From: Bradyrhizobium sp. Ce-3
Lineage (GTDB): Bacteria; Pseudomonadota; Alphaproteobacteria; Rhizobiales; Xanthobacteraceae
Direction: 5' to 3'
DNA: 64,000 bases
Assembly (NCBI RefSeq): GCF_022835695.1
Contig: NZ_BQUV01000002.1
Coordinates: 124,001-188,000 of the forward strand
In this document: in pieces, positions 25,775 through 35,759 of the stretch
Layout: each line of letters starts with the position of its first letter
How positions within the stretch are numbered: the first letter of the stretch is position 1
Notes under the pieces: generated by a model
Told to the model about the DNA's origin: nothing
Seen by the model: the letters and a program-made list of their open reading frames with translations, nothing else
Databases searched by the model: none
Position numbers and translations under genes: made by a program

Positions 25775-26704
25775 TTACGCCACGCGCAAGCCCTTGGCGA
25801 TTTCCTTCTGCGCGTCGAACTCGCGGCGGAGGCGGGCGAGTTCCTCGGCACTCAGTGCGTCGGCATTGCTGTAGTCGCGCTTCCAGGCGGCGTCCTCGCT
25901 CCAGCGCAGCGGTGATTGCACGGTGGTCTGCGGACCGGGGGCAGACTCCAGCACGCGCAGTGCGAGCTCCAGCGTGAAGGCCTGCGACGCTTCGTCATGC
26001 GGCTTGCCGGCGGAGTTGCCGAGCGGGAAATCCGAGAACAGCAAGCGCGGCACCGCGGCGTGCTCGACGATGTCCTTGGCACAGCCCATCACCACGGTCG
26101 GGATGCCGTTGGCCTCGAGATGCCGCGCCACCAGGCTGACGGTCTGGTGGCAGACCGGGCAGTTCGGCACCAGCACCGCAGCATCGACACTGTCGTCACG
26201 GCAGCGCTTGAGGATTTCGGGCGCGTCGGTCTCGATGGTGACGCGGTGGCTGCGGTTGGTCGGGGCGCCGAAGAAGCGCGGCGCGACGCCGCCGATTGTG
26301 CCCGCCGCGGCGAGGCGCCGGAGTTGCGCCAGCGGGAACCAGGTGCCGCTGTCGGTCGCCGTTGTGTGGGTACGGTCATAGGCGATGTGCGAAATCCGCA
26401 GATCGTGCTGCTGCGACGTGTCGCCGTCATAGACCGAATAGAATTTTGCGCCGCCGTTGTATTTCGCGCCCGGGCCCTGGTCGCCTTTGGCGGGATCGAA
26501 TGGTGCCGCGGTCGTGATGATGGCGACGCGGGACCGGTTCAGCGGTTTCTTCAGCGGCTGGAACGGGGCGGAGGTGTAATGCGCCCAGCGGTAGGGGGTG
26601 GTGTAGCCGATCGCCGCGTAATAGTCGCGGGTGCGCTTCATGTAGCCGATCGGGGCGTCGTCGTCGGGGGCAAAGCCTGTTTGATCGTCGGGGCTTGCTG
26701 CCAT
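25775..26704 (-). CDS. GrdB-like (glycine/sarcosine/betaine reductase component B family) protein
   Basis: A 309-residue protein whose core resembles selenoprotein B of glycine/betaine/D-proline reductases: RVAIITTAAPFDP near residue 60, DLRISHIAYDRT, and PNCPVCHQTVSLVARHLEANGIPTVVMG near residue 190. In GrdB the corresponding loop holds selenocysteine; here the codon is an ordinary Cys in CPVC. No other reductase subunit is nearby and no selenium gene is seen. Aerobic proteobacterial homologues are uncharacterised, so reductase activity should not be assumed. The start at 26704 has AAAGGGAGCG in front; ATGs at 26731/26728 are less likely. Confidence 0.7.
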   Translation of the reverse strand: MAASPDDQTGFAPDDDAPIGYMKRTRDYYAAIGYTTPYRWAHYTSAPFQPLKKPLNRSRVAIITTAAPFDPAKGDQGPGAKYNGGAKFYSVYDGDTSQQHDLRISHIAYDRTHTTATDSGTWFPLAQLRRLAAAGTIGGVAPRFFGAPTNRSHRVTIETDAPEILKRCRDDSVDAAVLVPNCPVCHQTVSLVARHLEANGIPTVVMGCAKDIVEHAAVPRLLFSDFPLGNSAGKPHDEASQAFTLELALRVLESAPGPQTTVQSPLRWSEDAAWKRDYSNADALSAEELARLRREFDAQKEIAKGLRVA

Positions 26705-26795
26705 TTTACGCTCCCTTTTGCGCGCCATCATTTCAGTCCATAGCTAGACCACGAGCTTGCGGTGTCAAGCCGCGTTGCGCGGGAACAGATTTGCG

Positions 26796-27908
26796 ATGCG
26801 AACGGGTCGTTGCGCCGCATGGGTCATCCTTTGGTTGCTGGGGTCGCCGGTCGGCGCCGGCGCGGAGGACGCGCCTGTCGCAGCCCCGACGATGCCGCCA
26901 GCTGCCGAGCAGCCCGCAGCGTCACCCGCGGACAAGCCCACCGAGAAACCCGCGGCAGCGCCGGCCGAGCAGGCTGCGCCGGCGCCGGGAGAGCAGCCCG
27001 CGCCCTCGGCCGAAAAGCCTGCTCCCCCAGCGGACGCGCCTGCGCCGCCTGCCGAGAAGCCTGCCGCGGCCGCGACCGACAAGCCCGCGGATGACGCGCG
27101 CGAAAGCGACACCCGCGAGGCGATGTGCCTGATGATCGAGTCGGCGGCACGGGCCAACGACCTGCCGCTCGAATTCTTCGCCCGCGTGATCTGGCAGGAG
27201 AGCCGTTTCCAGGCCGACGCGGTTGGTCCGATGACCCGGAGCGGCCAGCGTGCGCAGGGCATTGCGCAGTTCATGCCGGGCACTGCCAACGAGCGCGGGC
27301 TTCTCGATCCCTTCAATCCCGTCCAGGCACTGCCGAAGTCGGCCGAATTCCTCAGCGAGCTGCGCAACCAGTTCGGCAATCTCGGCCTTGCGGCCGCCGC
27401 CTACAATGCCGGCCCGCGCCGGATTCAGGACTGGCTGGCCGGCACCGGATACATGCCGCAGGAGACGCGCAATTATGTCTCCGCGATCACCGGCTCCAGC
27501 GTCGACGACTGGGCCGCGGCCGCCCGCAACAACGGCAAGATGCCGGAGCGTCCGCCGACCACGAGCTGCCGCCAGCTGATGGCGCTGTTGAAGCGCGCGC
27601 CCAATCCGTTCGTGGCCGGGCTCGAGCAGCACATCACGCTGTCGGCGGCCAAGCTGTGGGGCGTGCAGCTCGCCGCCGGCTTCAGCCGCGACAAGGCGCT
27701 GGCGATGTATGCCCGCGCCATCAAGCGGCTCTCCAGTGTGATCGGCGATCAGGATCCGAGCCTGCTCTCCTCGCGGCTGCGCACCCGCGGCAGCGCGACG
27801 TTCTACCAGGTGCGCATCGGCGCCGACACGCGCCCCGAGGCCGACGGCCTCTGCACCCGTATCCGCAAGGCGGGCGGCGCGTGCTTTGTGTTGAAGAACA
27901 GGGCGTGA
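26796..27908 (+). CDS. Lytic transglycosylase with Pro/Ala-rich linker and SPOR-like C-terminus
   Basis: Periplasmic murein lytic transglycosylase, 370 residues. A signal peptide (CAAWVILWLLGSPVGAGAEDA) is followed by about 85 residues of low-complexity Pro/Ala/Glu repeats. The SLT domain has the catalytic Glu in FFARVIWQESRFQ, then GIAQFMPGTA and AAAYNAGPRRI. The last 70 residues (TFYQVRIGADTRPEADGLCTRIRKAGGACFVLKN) look like a SPOR domain for septal glycan binding, with a Cys pair. ATG 26796 is preferred over the upstream TTG because the signal peptide begins there. Divergent from the GrdB-like gene. Confidence 0.9.
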   Translation: MRTGRCAAWVILWLLGSPVGAGAEDAPVAAPTMPPAAEQPAASPADKPTEKPAAAPAEQAAPAPGEQPAPSAEKPAPPADAPAPPAEKPAAAATDKPADDARESDTREAMCLMIESAARANDLPLEFFARVIWQESRFQADAVGPMTRSGQRAQGIAQFMPGTANERGLLDPFNPVQALPKSAEFLSELRNQFGNLGLAAAAYNAGPRRIQDWLAGTGYMPQETRNYVSAITGSSVDDWAAAARNNGKMPERPPTTSCRQLMALLKRAPNPFVAGLEQHITLSAAKLWGVQLAAGFSRDKALAMYARAIKRLSSVIGDQDPSLLSSRLRTRGSATFYQVRIGADTRPEADGLCTRIRKAGGACFVLKNRA

Positions 27909-27912
27909 TTGC

Positions 27913-28001
27913 GTAGCCCGGATGGAGCGAAGCGAAATCCGGGGCCGCTCTTGCAGTAGGGCAGAGCTGTCCCGGATTTCGCTTCGCTTCATCCGGGCTA
28001 C
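27913..28001. repeat. Dispersed palindromic repeat, family D copy 1
   Basis: GTAGCCCGGATGGAGCGAAGCG at the left end and its near-complement ending CATCCGGGCTAC at the right form one long imperfect hairpin of about 89 bp. A second copy is at 30729-30815. It directly follows the transglycosylase gene. Confidence 0.85.
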
Positions 28002-28087
28002 CGCATACCCGCCCTGTGCAGCCACTTGCTTGACCATGTGCCGTCAGCGCCCTAAGCCGCCGATATTGCAAAACCATCCGGCTTCCC

Positions 28088-28840
28088 GTGGCGCTTCCTC
28101 CGCTCGATTCCCCGCAATGGCAGACCTCGTTCAGTGCCTTCCTGTGGGGCGCGCGATCGATCGGCGCGACGGTGCTGACCTTGGTGCTGTTTGCGACCTA
28201 TCTCGGCATCGGCGCGTTGGCGCATGATAGCGGCTTCTCGCTGGGCTGGACGCTCGCAAGCACCGCGTTCGTCTGGGCGGGGCCGGCGCAGATCATCGTG
28301 ATCACGACGCTCGGCTCCGGCGCCACCGTGTTGCAATCGGCGATCGCAGTCACCGTCAGCGCGATCAGGCTGTTTCCGATGGTGGTGTCGGTGTTGCCGC
28401 TGATGCGCACCGAGCAGACCAAGCGGCGGCATCTGATCCTGGTGGCGCATCTCACCGCCGTGACGCTGTGGGTCGAATGCTACCGCTTCCTGCCGCAGGT
28501 GCCGCGCAACCGCCGCATCGCCTTCATCCACGGGCTCGGCTTGGGGCTGGTCTCGGTCTGCCTGATCGCGAACACGATCGGCTACACGCTTGCGGCCAAC
28601 CTCACGCCGCTGCTCGCTGCCGGCATGCTGATGCTGACGCCGCTGGCCTTCCTGTTCTCCACGGCGCGCAACTGCCGCGAACTCGCCGACGTCATCGCGC
28701 TGGTGCTTGGGCTGTTGCTGTTCCCGCTGGCCGCGATGCTGAACAGCGGCGTCGACATCCTGGTCAGCGGGGTGGTCGCGGGAACCATCGCCTATGGCGT
28801 GCACCGCGCGAGGGCGGGCATGGTGAAGGCACGCGCATGA
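28088..28840 (+). CDS. azlC: AzlC-family branched-chain amino acid exporter, large subunit
   Basis: Large inner-membrane subunit of an AzlCD/YgaZH-type exporter for branched-chain amino acids and analogues. The 250-residue product has the family pattern: FLWGARSIGATVLTLVLFATYLGIGALAHDSGFS, STAFVWAGPAQIIVI, SAIRLFPMVVSVLPL and HLTAVTLWVECYRF. Start is GTG at 28088. The last four bases overlap the start of azlD (ATGA), indicating translational coupling. The transported compound is assigned by family only. Confidence 0.9.
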   Translation: MALPPLDSPQWQTSFSAFLWGARSIGATVLTLVLFATYLGIGALAHDSGFSLGWTLASTAFVWAGPAQIIVITTLGSGATVLQSAIAVTVSAIRLFPMVVSVLPLMRTEQTKRRHLILVAHLTAVTLWVECYRFLPQVPRNRRIAFIHGLGLGLVSVCLIANTIGYTLAANLTPLLAAGMLMLTPLAFLFSTARNCRELADVIALVLGLLLFPLAAMLNSGVDILVSGVVAGTIAYGVHRARAGMVKARA

Positions 28841-29181
28841 GCAGTTTCATCGGCGATTGGCATGCGCTCGCGGTCCTGTTCGTGGCGGGCGTCATCCCCA
28901 ACCAGATCTGGCGCATGCTCGGCCTGTGGTTCGGCGGCGGCATCGACGAGAATTCCGAGCTCCTGGTCTGGGTGAGGGCGGTCGCCACCGCGATCCTCGC
29001 CGGCATCATCGCGCAGATCGTGGTGCAGCCGCCGGGCGCGCTCGCCAGCGTGCCGGACTGGCTGCGTTACGGCGCCGTCGCCGCGGGCTTCGTGGCGTTC
29101 ATGCTGGCGCGCAAATCGATCTTCGCCGGCGTGATCGTGGGCGAGATCGTCTTGATCGCAGGCAAATACTGGCTCGGCTGA
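28837..29181 (+). CDS. azlD: AzlD-family small exporter subunit
   Basis: Small membrane partner of AzlC, 114 residues, starting at the ATG that overlaps the azlC stop. It has three or four hydrophobic segments: WHALAVLFVAGVIPNQIWRMLGLWFG, LVWVRAVATAILAGIIAQIVV, YGAVAAGFVAFMLA and FAGVIVGEIVLIAG. Motifs IPNQIWR and WVRAVATA are usual for AzlD. The upstream in-frame extension is a shadow of azlC. Together the two genes form the complete exporter. Confidence 0.9.
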   Translation: MSSFIGDWHALAVLFVAGVIPNQIWRMLGLWFGGGIDENSELLVWVRAVATAILAGIIAQIVVQPPGALASVPDWLRYGAVAAGFVAFMLARKSIFAGVIVGEIVLIAGKYWLG

Positions 29182-29242
29182 TTGCGGCAGCCGCATTATC
29201 CGTTACTCTCGTTCTCCAAGAACAAAACAACGGGGGAACGCC

Positions 29243-30223
29243 ATGCAGCGGCGCGCATCATCGGCATTCATTGTTGCTCTGGCCGCTTTGCTGGCGACGG
29301 CACTGCCGGCGCGCGCCGCCGACTATCCGACGCGTCCGATCAAGCTCGTGGTGCCCTATGCCGCGGGCGGGCCGACCGATGTGCTCGGCCGCATCGTCGG
29401 CGAATATCTCGGGCGCGATCTGAAGCAGGTCGTCGTGGTCGAGAACAAGGCCGGCGCGCAGGGCGCGATCGGCGCCGAGGCGGTGGCGCGCTCCGATCCC
29501 GACGGCTACACGCTGTTCGTGACGGCGGCCTCGATCTTCGTGCTCAATCCGTTGCTGTACAAGAAGCTGCCTTACGATCCGGCCAGGGATTTCCGGCTGC
29601 TGTCTGTCATCACGGACGCGCCGATGATCATGGAGGTGAATCCGTCCGTTCCGGCCAAGACGATCGCGGAGTTCGTCGCCTATGCCAGGAAAAACCCCGG
29701 CAAGCTCAATTTCGGCTCGGCCGGCACCGGCGGCACGGTGCATCTCGCCGGTGAGATGTTCAAGCAGATGGCCGGCGTCGAGATGACCCACGTGCCCTAC
29801 AAGGGCGCCGGACCGGCGCTGCAGGATTTGCTCTCCGGCAACATCCAGCTGATGTTCGACACGCTCGGCACCGCGCTGCCGCCGGTCAAATCCGGCATGC
29901 TGCGCGCGCTCGGCGTCAGCTCGACCGCGCGCATCCCTGACTTGCCCGACCTGCCGACGATCGCCGAGAGCGGCTATCCGGATTATGCGGTCAGCGTCTG
30001 GTATGGTATTGCAGCGCCGTCGAAGGTGCCTGACGAGATCGCCGCCAAGATCAAGGCGAGCCTCGACCGGGCCTTGAACGATGAGGCGTTCCGCGCTTCG
30101 CTGGTCAAGATCGGTTTCCCGCCGCTGCGCGCGAAGAGCCAGGCCGAGATCGACACATTCGTGGGCACCGATCGCGCGCGCTGGGCGGGCGTGGTCAAGG
30201 CGCTGAACATATCGCTGGATTGA
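29243..30223 (+). CDS. Tripartite tricarboxylate transporter substrate-binding protein (Bug/TctC family)
   Basis: Periplasmic binding protein of 326 residues for carboxylates or similar small anions. A signal peptide (AFIVALAALLATALPARAADYP) precedes the family signature PTRPIKLVVPYAAGGPTDVLGR, then VVVVENKAGAQGAIGAEAVARSDPDGYTL, FGSAGTGGTVHLAGEMF and HVPYKGAGPALQDLLSG. No TctA or TctB membrane genes are adjacent, so it is an orphan receptor, as is frequent in this very large family. trmO follows after 3 bp. Ligand not predictable. Confidence 0.93.
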   Translation: MQRRASSAFIVALAALLATALPARAADYPTRPIKLVVPYAAGGPTDVLGRIVGEYLGRDLKQVVVVENKAGAQGAIGAEAVARSDPDGYTLFVTAASIFVLNPLLYKKLPYDPARDFRLLSVITDAPMIMEVNPSVPAKTIAEFVAYARKNPGKLNFGSAGTGGTVHLAGEMFKQMAGVEMTHVPYKGAGPALQDLLSGNIQLMFDTLGTALPPVKSGMLRALGVSSTARIPDLPDLPTIAESGYPDYAVSVWYGIAAPSKVPDEIAAKIKASLDRALNDEAFRASLVKIGFPPLRAKSQAEIDTFVGTDRARWAGVVKALNISLD

Positions 30224-30226
30224 CAC

Positions 30227-30718
30227 ATGGTACGTGAAATGGAATTGCGCCAGGGCGAGGTCGCCGTCGACATGCCGACGGCGCGCGACGCCGGGCTGGT
30301 CTTCATCGGCCGCATCCGTACGCCCTGGACCTCGCGGCTGGCGACGCCGCGACAGGGGCGGCACGACGGCCCGGTGTGCCGGCTCGAGATCTTCGAACCC
30401 TGGGTCGCCGCGATCAAGGGCGTCGATTTCTATTCGAACCTCGAGGTGCTGTACTGGCTGCACCAGTCGCGCCGCGACATCGTGCTGCAATCTCCGAAGA
30501 ACAACGGCAACACCCGCGGCACCTTCTCGCTGCGCTCGCCGGTGCGGCCGAATCCGATCGGGACCTCGATCGTCAAGCTGGTCGGCGTCGAGGGCAACGT
30601 CATCCTGGTGCGCGGTCTCGACTGCCTCGACGAAACGCCGCTGATCGACGTCAAGCCCGATAGATGCGAGTTCACCCCATTGGCGCCGCCGCAGGCGGGG
30701 GATTTCGAGACGGAGTGA
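30227..30718 (+). CDS. trmO: tRNA (N6-threonylcarbamoyladenosine37-N6)-methyltransferase TrmO
   Basis: SAM-dependent enzyme of the TsaA/TrmO fold that methylates t6A37 in tRNA-Thr to m6t6A in E. coli. The 163-residue product contains GLVFIGRIRTPW, VCRLEIFEPWVAAIKGVDFYSNLEVLYWLHQSRRD and FSLRSPVRPNPIGTSIVKLVGVEGN, with the RSPxRPNPIG signature that contacts SAM. It lacks the longer C-terminal domain of E. coli TrmO, as in other short homologues. Only 3 bp separate it from the binding-protein gene, so cotranscription is likely. Confidence 0.9.
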   Translation: MVREMELRQGEVAVDMPTARDAGLVFIGRIRTPWTSRLATPRQGRHDGPVCRLEIFEPWVAAIKGVDFYSNLEVLYWLHQSRRDIVLQSPKNNGNTRGTFSLRSPVRPNPIGTSIVKLVGVEGNVILVRGLDCLDETPLIDVKPDRCEFTPLAPPQAGDFETE

Positions 30719-30728
30719 TTGTGACGTC

Positions 30729-30815
30729 GTAGCCCGGATGCAGCGAAGCGAAATCCGGGGCGGTTTCACAACGCGGTAAAGATCCCGGATTGCGCTACGC
30801 TCCATCCGGGCTACG
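30729..30815. repeat. Dispersed palindromic repeat, family D copy 2
   Basis: GTAGCCCGGATGCAGCGAAGCG... to ...CTCCATCCGGGCTAC, about 87 bp, one long imperfect hairpin. Nearly the same as the copy at 27913; the loops differ. It separates trmO from the converging HIT gene. Confidence 0.85.
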
Positions 30816-30832
30816 CAGCGACGCCGATGGCG

Positions 30833-31258
30833 TCACTTTAGCGCCGCGATCAGTTTCGCGGCATGTGCCTCCAGCACCTTGCCGTCTTCCTTGTGGCTTG
30901 CGGGCGGCAGCAGCGCCACGCCGTCCTTGCGCGGCATCACGTGCATGTGGAGGTGGAACACGACCTGGCCGCCGGCGGGCTCGTTGAATTGCTGCACGGT
31001 GATGCCGTCGGCCTCGAATGCCTTCATCGCGGCGGCGGCGATCTTGTGGGCGGCTCGCGCCACGTGGGCGTAGTCGTCCGGCGTGATGTCGAGGATGTTG
31101 CGGGCAGGGGCCTTCGGGATCACCAGCGTGTGCCCGGGCGAGCGCGGCATGATGTCGAGGAAGGCGAGCACGTGCTCGTTCTCGTAGACCTTGTAGGACG
31201 GAAACTCGCCGCGCAGGATCTTTGCGAAGGGGTTGTTGCTGTCATAGGCGGCGGGCAT
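30833..31258 (-). CDS. HIT-family nucleotide-binding hydrolase
   Basis: Histidine-triad protein of 141 residues, a hydrolase or transferase of purine nucleotide conjugates (AMP-lysine and similar). FAKILRGEFPSYKVYENEHVLAFLDIMPRSPGHTLVIPK and the triad HLHMHVMPR (H-x-H-x-H) are definitive. The C-terminus extends about 25 residues beyond the minimal HINT fold. Start chosen at ATG 31258 (MPAAYDSNNPF). It lies downstream of the FemAB-like gene on the same strand with a 67-bp gap. Confidence 0.92.
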   Translation of the reverse strand: MPAAYDSNNPFAKILRGEFPSYKVYENEHVLAFLDIMPRSPGHTLVIPKAPARNILDITPDDYAHVARAAHKIAAAAMKAFEADGITVQQFNEPAGGQVVFHLHMHVMPRKDGVALLPPASHKEDGKVLEAHAAKLIAALK

Positions 31259-31325
31259 GGCGGCGGCTCCCTGGATTTTGCAAGTCTGTATCTGAAAATC
31301 TAATTTCTCGGTCGCGGCTGAAACG

Positions 31326-32576
<1,251 letters not shown>

Positions 32577-32604
32577 CGAAAGTGAAGACCGGTGCCTCGT
32601 TCGA

Positions 32605-32647
32605 GCATGATCTTTCCGGAACAGCTGGCTCCACTTCCGGATCATGC
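32605..32647. repeat. Palindromic repeat, family G
   Basis: GCATGATCTTTCCGGAA and TTCCGGATCATGC face each other across a short spacer between the glycerophosphodiesterase and FemAB-like genes. Only one copy is present in the window. The word matches a repeat I associate with Bradyrhizobium genomes; that is from memory. Confidence 0.6.
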
Positions 32648-32731
32648 CCCGCATTCCGCCATCGCCGATGACGACCAACTCCCGACAACATCGTGCGTCG
32701 CAGCGAAGAGTTCAAGGCTGCCGCCGAGATC

Positions 32732-33484
32732 TTAGGTTCCCGGCACAAACCCCTCGAAAATCATCTGGTCGGCGAAGCGCGCTGCGCGCGCGCGCTGTTC
32801 CGCCGTGCGTACGGTCCAGGCCAGCAGCGGACAGCCGAATATGTTGCGGGCGATCCAGGGCGCCGGTGCCGGCAGCTGGTTGACCCAGAAGGCGACGAAA
32901 TGCGGCTCGGTCGTAAAGCCGTGACGCAGGTACAGCATGCCGTCGCGCTGGGCCGGCGTCAGCTTGGTCCAGGAACTGTCGTCATAGCTGCGCTGGGCGG
33001 TGATGCCGCGCGGCAGGTTCGGCATGATCTGGCGCAACGCCAGCACCTGGTCGGGATCAAAGGACATGCCGACCACGGGGCCGGAATAGGACGCCAGCAC
33101 CTCGGCCATCCGCCTGACCAGTCTGCGGTCGCCGTCGAAATGGCTCTTCACCTCGACCACCAGCGGCACGCGGCCGGCGACCAGCGTGCAGAGGTCGCCG
33201 AGCGTCATCATCTGCTCGGGCGTGCCCTTGAACTTGACCGCCTTCAGCTCGGCTGCGGTCCTGGTCGCGAGCAGGCCCGAGCCTTCGGTGAGGCGGCCGA
33301 GCGCATCGTCGTGATGCACCATCGCCTCGCCGTCGGCGGTGAGCTGGATATCGCACTCGATCGCGAAGTTACCGGCAACCGCGGCATTCGCCGCGGCCGG
33401 CATGTTCTCGATGACACCGCGTGCGGCATCATGCAGGCCGCGGTGGGCGACCGGCCGCTTGGTCAGCCAATCAGGCGCGCGCAT
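32732..33484 (-). CDS. Glycerophosphodiester phosphodiesterase
   Basis: Hydrolyses glycerophosphodiesters to glycerol-3-phosphate and alcohol. The 250-residue protein has the GDPD fingerprint: VAHRGLHDAARGVIENMPAAANAAVAGNFAIECDIQLTADGEAMVHHDDALGRLT, giving H-R-G, E-x-D and the second His. No signal peptide is evident, so it is probably cytosolic. It starts 3 bp after the stop of the RidA gene, so these two are one transcript. Confidence 0.93.
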   Translation of the reverse strand: MRAPDWLTKRPVAHRGLHDAARGVIENMPAAANAAVAGNFAIECDIQLTADGEAMVHHDDALGRLTEGSGLLATRTAAELKAVKFKGTPEQMMTLGDLCTLVAGRVPLVVEVKSHFDGDRRLVRRMAEVLASYSGPVVGMSFDPDQVLALRQIMPNLPRGITAQRSYDDSSWTKLTPAQRDGMLYLRHGFTTEPHFVAFWVNQLPAPAPWIARNIFGCPLLAWTVRTAEQRARAARFADQMIFEGFVPGT

Positions 33485-33487
33485 CGA

Positions 33488-33955
33488 TCAGGCGACTTCG
33501 AACACGCCTTCGACCTCGACCGCGGCATCCGCAGGCAGCGAGGCGACGCCGACGGTGGTGCGGGCATGGCGGCCCTTGTCGCCGAAGGCCGCGACCATCA
33601 GGTCGGAAGCGCCGTTCAGCACCTTCGGCCCGTCGAAGAAGTCCGGCGCCGAGTTGATGAAGCCGCCGAGCCGCACCACGCGCACGACCTTGTCGAGGTC
33701 GCCGAGCGCCGCCTTGACCTGGGCCAGGAGGTTGATCGCGCAGCCCTGCGCCGCGGCGACGCCTTGTTCGAGCGTGACGCCGGCCCCTAACTTGCCCTTG
33801 GCGATCAGCTTGCCTTCGGCGTTGAAGCAGACCTGGCCCGAGACGAACAGCAGGTTGCCGCTGCGGACGAAGGGGACGTAATTCGCGACCGGGGAGGTCG
33901 GCTCGGGAAGTGTGATGCCCTGTGACGCCAGTTTCTGTTCGACGGTACCCGCCAT
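33488..33955 (-). CDS. RidA/YjgF family protein
   Basis: A 155-residue member of the RidA superfamily (imine/enamine deaminases that hydrolyse reactive 2-aminoacrylate-type intermediates). Features: VPFVRSGNLLFVSGQVCFNAEGKL, ALGDLDKVVRVVRLGGFINSAPDF and HARTTVGVASLPADAAVEVEGVFEV. The longer N-terminus (MAGTVEQKLASQGITLPEPTSPVANYV) marks the atypical subgroup, which may lack the canonical deaminase Arg. Start chosen at 33955, with GGGGGACAAAAG before it. Cotranscribed with the glycerophosphodiesterase. Confidence 0.9.
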   Translation of the reverse strand: MAGTVEQKLASQGITLPEPTSPVANYVPFVRSGNLLFVSGQVCFNAEGKLIAKGKLGAGVTLEQGVAAAQGCAINLLAQVKAALGDLDKVVRVVRLGGFINSAPDFFDGPKVLNGASDLMVAAFGDKGRHARTTVGVASLPADAAVEVEGVFEVA

Positions 33956-34218
33956 CTTTTGTCCCCCAATTGGATTGCACGAAGCCTGAAACGCGGTCAG
34001 GGCCAGATTTGTTTCGGTTGTTTCGCGCATCGTGCCGCCGGTTGCAAGCGACTGTAGGACATGGGCATTGGCGCCGTGATGCGCGGAATCGCACGGAAAC
34101 TTGCCGAAAATGACGGCAGTTTCGCCGCGCAGATTGCCAATTTGTCAGACTTGCCCCAGTTGCGGCGCAATACCACCGTCACTATTGTGGCGAATCCCTG
34201 CCTCCCCGAGGACAACAC

Positions 34219-35085
34219 ATGACCCTGCCGTTTCGGAATCCGTCGCGTGCCCTGGTGTTTGCGATCGCCGTTGCCGCAGGATCCGGACTGGTTCAAGGAT
34301 CGGCCGCTGCCGCGGCAAGCGGGCCGTTTCTGGCGCATCAGGCGCTGTACGATCTGAGCCTGGTGAAATCGCGCGGCTCCAATTCGGTCAGCGATGCGCG
34401 CGGGCGCATCCTGTACAATTTCTCCGGCAACTCCTGCGAAGGCTACACCTCCGAATTCCGCCAGGTCTCCGAGCTCGACAGCGGCGAGGGCAAGGTGACG
34501 CTATCGGATCTGCGCTCCACCTCCTGGGAGGACGCGTCGGGCAAGAGCTACCGCTTCAAGATCGACACGCGGATGAACGACAGCGACTCGTCGCCGGTCG
34601 ACGGCATCGCCGAGCGCGTCGGCGATCATATCACCGTGAAGCTGACCCAGCCGGTGAAGAAGACATTCAATATCGACGGCAAGATCGTGTTCCCGACCGA
34701 GCAGATCCAGCACATCATCGCCGCCGCCCGTGACGGCAAGTCGGTGCTCGAGCAGACCGTCTATGACGGCTCCGACAATGGCGAGAAGATCTACAACACG
34801 CTGACCGTGATCGGCCGGCCGATCGCCGGCGACCGCGCGCCGTCATCGCCCGATCCGTCGACGGCGAGCGATGCGATGAAGACGATGACGCGCTGGCCGG
34901 TGACGGTGAGCTATTACGACAGCGACGCGCGTGCCAAGGACGGCGAGCAGACGCCGGTCTATGCGATGTCGTTCGAACTCTACGAGAACGGCGTCTCCCG
35001 CGCGCTGGTACTCGACTACAACGATTTCGTGATCTCGGGCGCGCTCGACAAGTTCGACGTCAGGGATTCCAAGCCCTGCAAGTGA
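34219..35085 (+). CDS. eipB: Cell envelope integrity protein EipB (DUF1849)
   Basis: Periplasmic beta-spiral protein needed for envelope integrity in Brucella. The 288-residue product has a signal peptide (ALVFAIAVAAGSGLVQGSAAAA), then HQALYDLSLVKSRGSNSVSDARGRILYNFSGNSCEGYTSEFRQVSEL and FLALDYNDF-like strands near the end (VSRALVLDYNDFVISGAL). A Cys in NSCEGY and the Cys near the C-terminus (SKPCK) match the conserved disulfide pair. Monocistronic with a 260-bp leader region. A dispersed repeat follows at 35113. Confidence 0.9.
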   Translation: MTLPFRNPSRALVFAIAVAAGSGLVQGSAAAAASGPFLAHQALYDLSLVKSRGSNSVSDARGRILYNFSGNSCEGYTSEFRQVSELDSGEGKVTLSDLRSTSWEDASGKSYRFKIDTRMNDSDSSPVDGIAERVGDHITVKLTQPVKKTFNIDGKIVFPTEQIQHIIAAARDGKSVLEQTVYDGSDNGEKIYNTLTVIGRPIAGDRAPSSPDPSTASDAMKTMTRWPVTVSYYDSDARAKDGEQTPVYAMSFELYENGVSRALVLDYNDFVISGALDKFDVRDSKPCK

Positions 35086-35112
35086 GGGGCTGAGTATCGC
35101 CCACCCACTCGG

Positions 35113-35237
35113 CGTCGTCCCGGCGAAGGCCGGGACCCATAACCACCGAAGGTGATTATGGCGCGACGCTGGGGCCACAGCTTCCTTCAATAGCTCAACC
35201 CTGTGGTAATGGGTCCCGGCCTTCGCCGGGACGACGG
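35113..35237. repeat. Dispersed palindromic repeat, family B copy 1
   Basis: CGTCGTCCCGGCGAAGGCCGGGACCCAT at the left and its complement ATGGGTCCCGGCCTTCGCCGGGACGACG style arm at the right, enclosing an AT-richer centre that contains GGGGCCACAGC. About 125 bp. A second, more degenerate copy is at 54826. Confidence 0.85.
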
Positions 35238-35331
35238 CAGTGCAAGCGTGGAGCACTCGGCACGACCGCACTGGCCGGAACCATCAGACCCGAGTACGCT
35301 TCCCAAAACACGCGTGTCAGGGAGGCACATC

Positions 35332-35733
35332 ATGAGCGAGCTCAACCATCTTCGCCCGAGCGGCCTGCATCACAATCCGGCTTACTCGCATGTCGTGGTC
35401 GCGTCGGGTGCGCGCACCATCTACATTTCGGGACAGGTGTCGGTCGACGAGGAGGGCCGGGTGGTCGGCGCCGGCGATCTCGCCGCGCAGACCACGCAGG
35501 TGATGCAGAACCTCGGTATGGCGCTGAAGGCCGCGGGCGCCAGCTATTCCAACATCGTCAAGATCACGACCTTCGTCGTCGGCTACAGGCCCGAGCTGCG
35601 CCCGATCATCGGCAAGGCGCGCTCGGCGTTTTTCGAGGGCATGGAGCCGCCGGCCTCGACGCTGGTCGGTGTCAGCGCGCTCGCGGCGCCGGAATGGCTG
35701 ATCGAGATCGAGGCGGTTGCGGTCACGGATTGA
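35332..35733 (+). CDS. RidA/YjgF family protein
   Basis: A second RidA superfamily member, 133 residues and the standard length. Key segments: VVVASGARTIYISGQVSVDEEGRVVGAGDLAAQTTQVMQNLGMALKAAGASYSNIVKITTFVV and PPASTLVGVSALAAPEWLIEIEAVAV. The Arg after the TIYISGQ region and the terminal IEIEAVA are as in the family. Start 35332 has TCAGGGAGGCACATC upstream, a clear ribosome site; the open frame upstream lies within repeat B1. Substrate not known. Confidence 0.92.
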   Translation: MSELNHLRPSGLHHNPAYSHVVVASGARTIYISGQVSVDEEGRVVGAGDLAAQTTQVMQNLGMALKAAGASYSNIVKITTFVVGYRPELRPIIGKARSAFFEGMEPPASTLVGVSALAAPEWLIEIEAVAVTD

Positions 35734-35759
35734 GGACTCAGGGTGACGCTGAAAGGACC

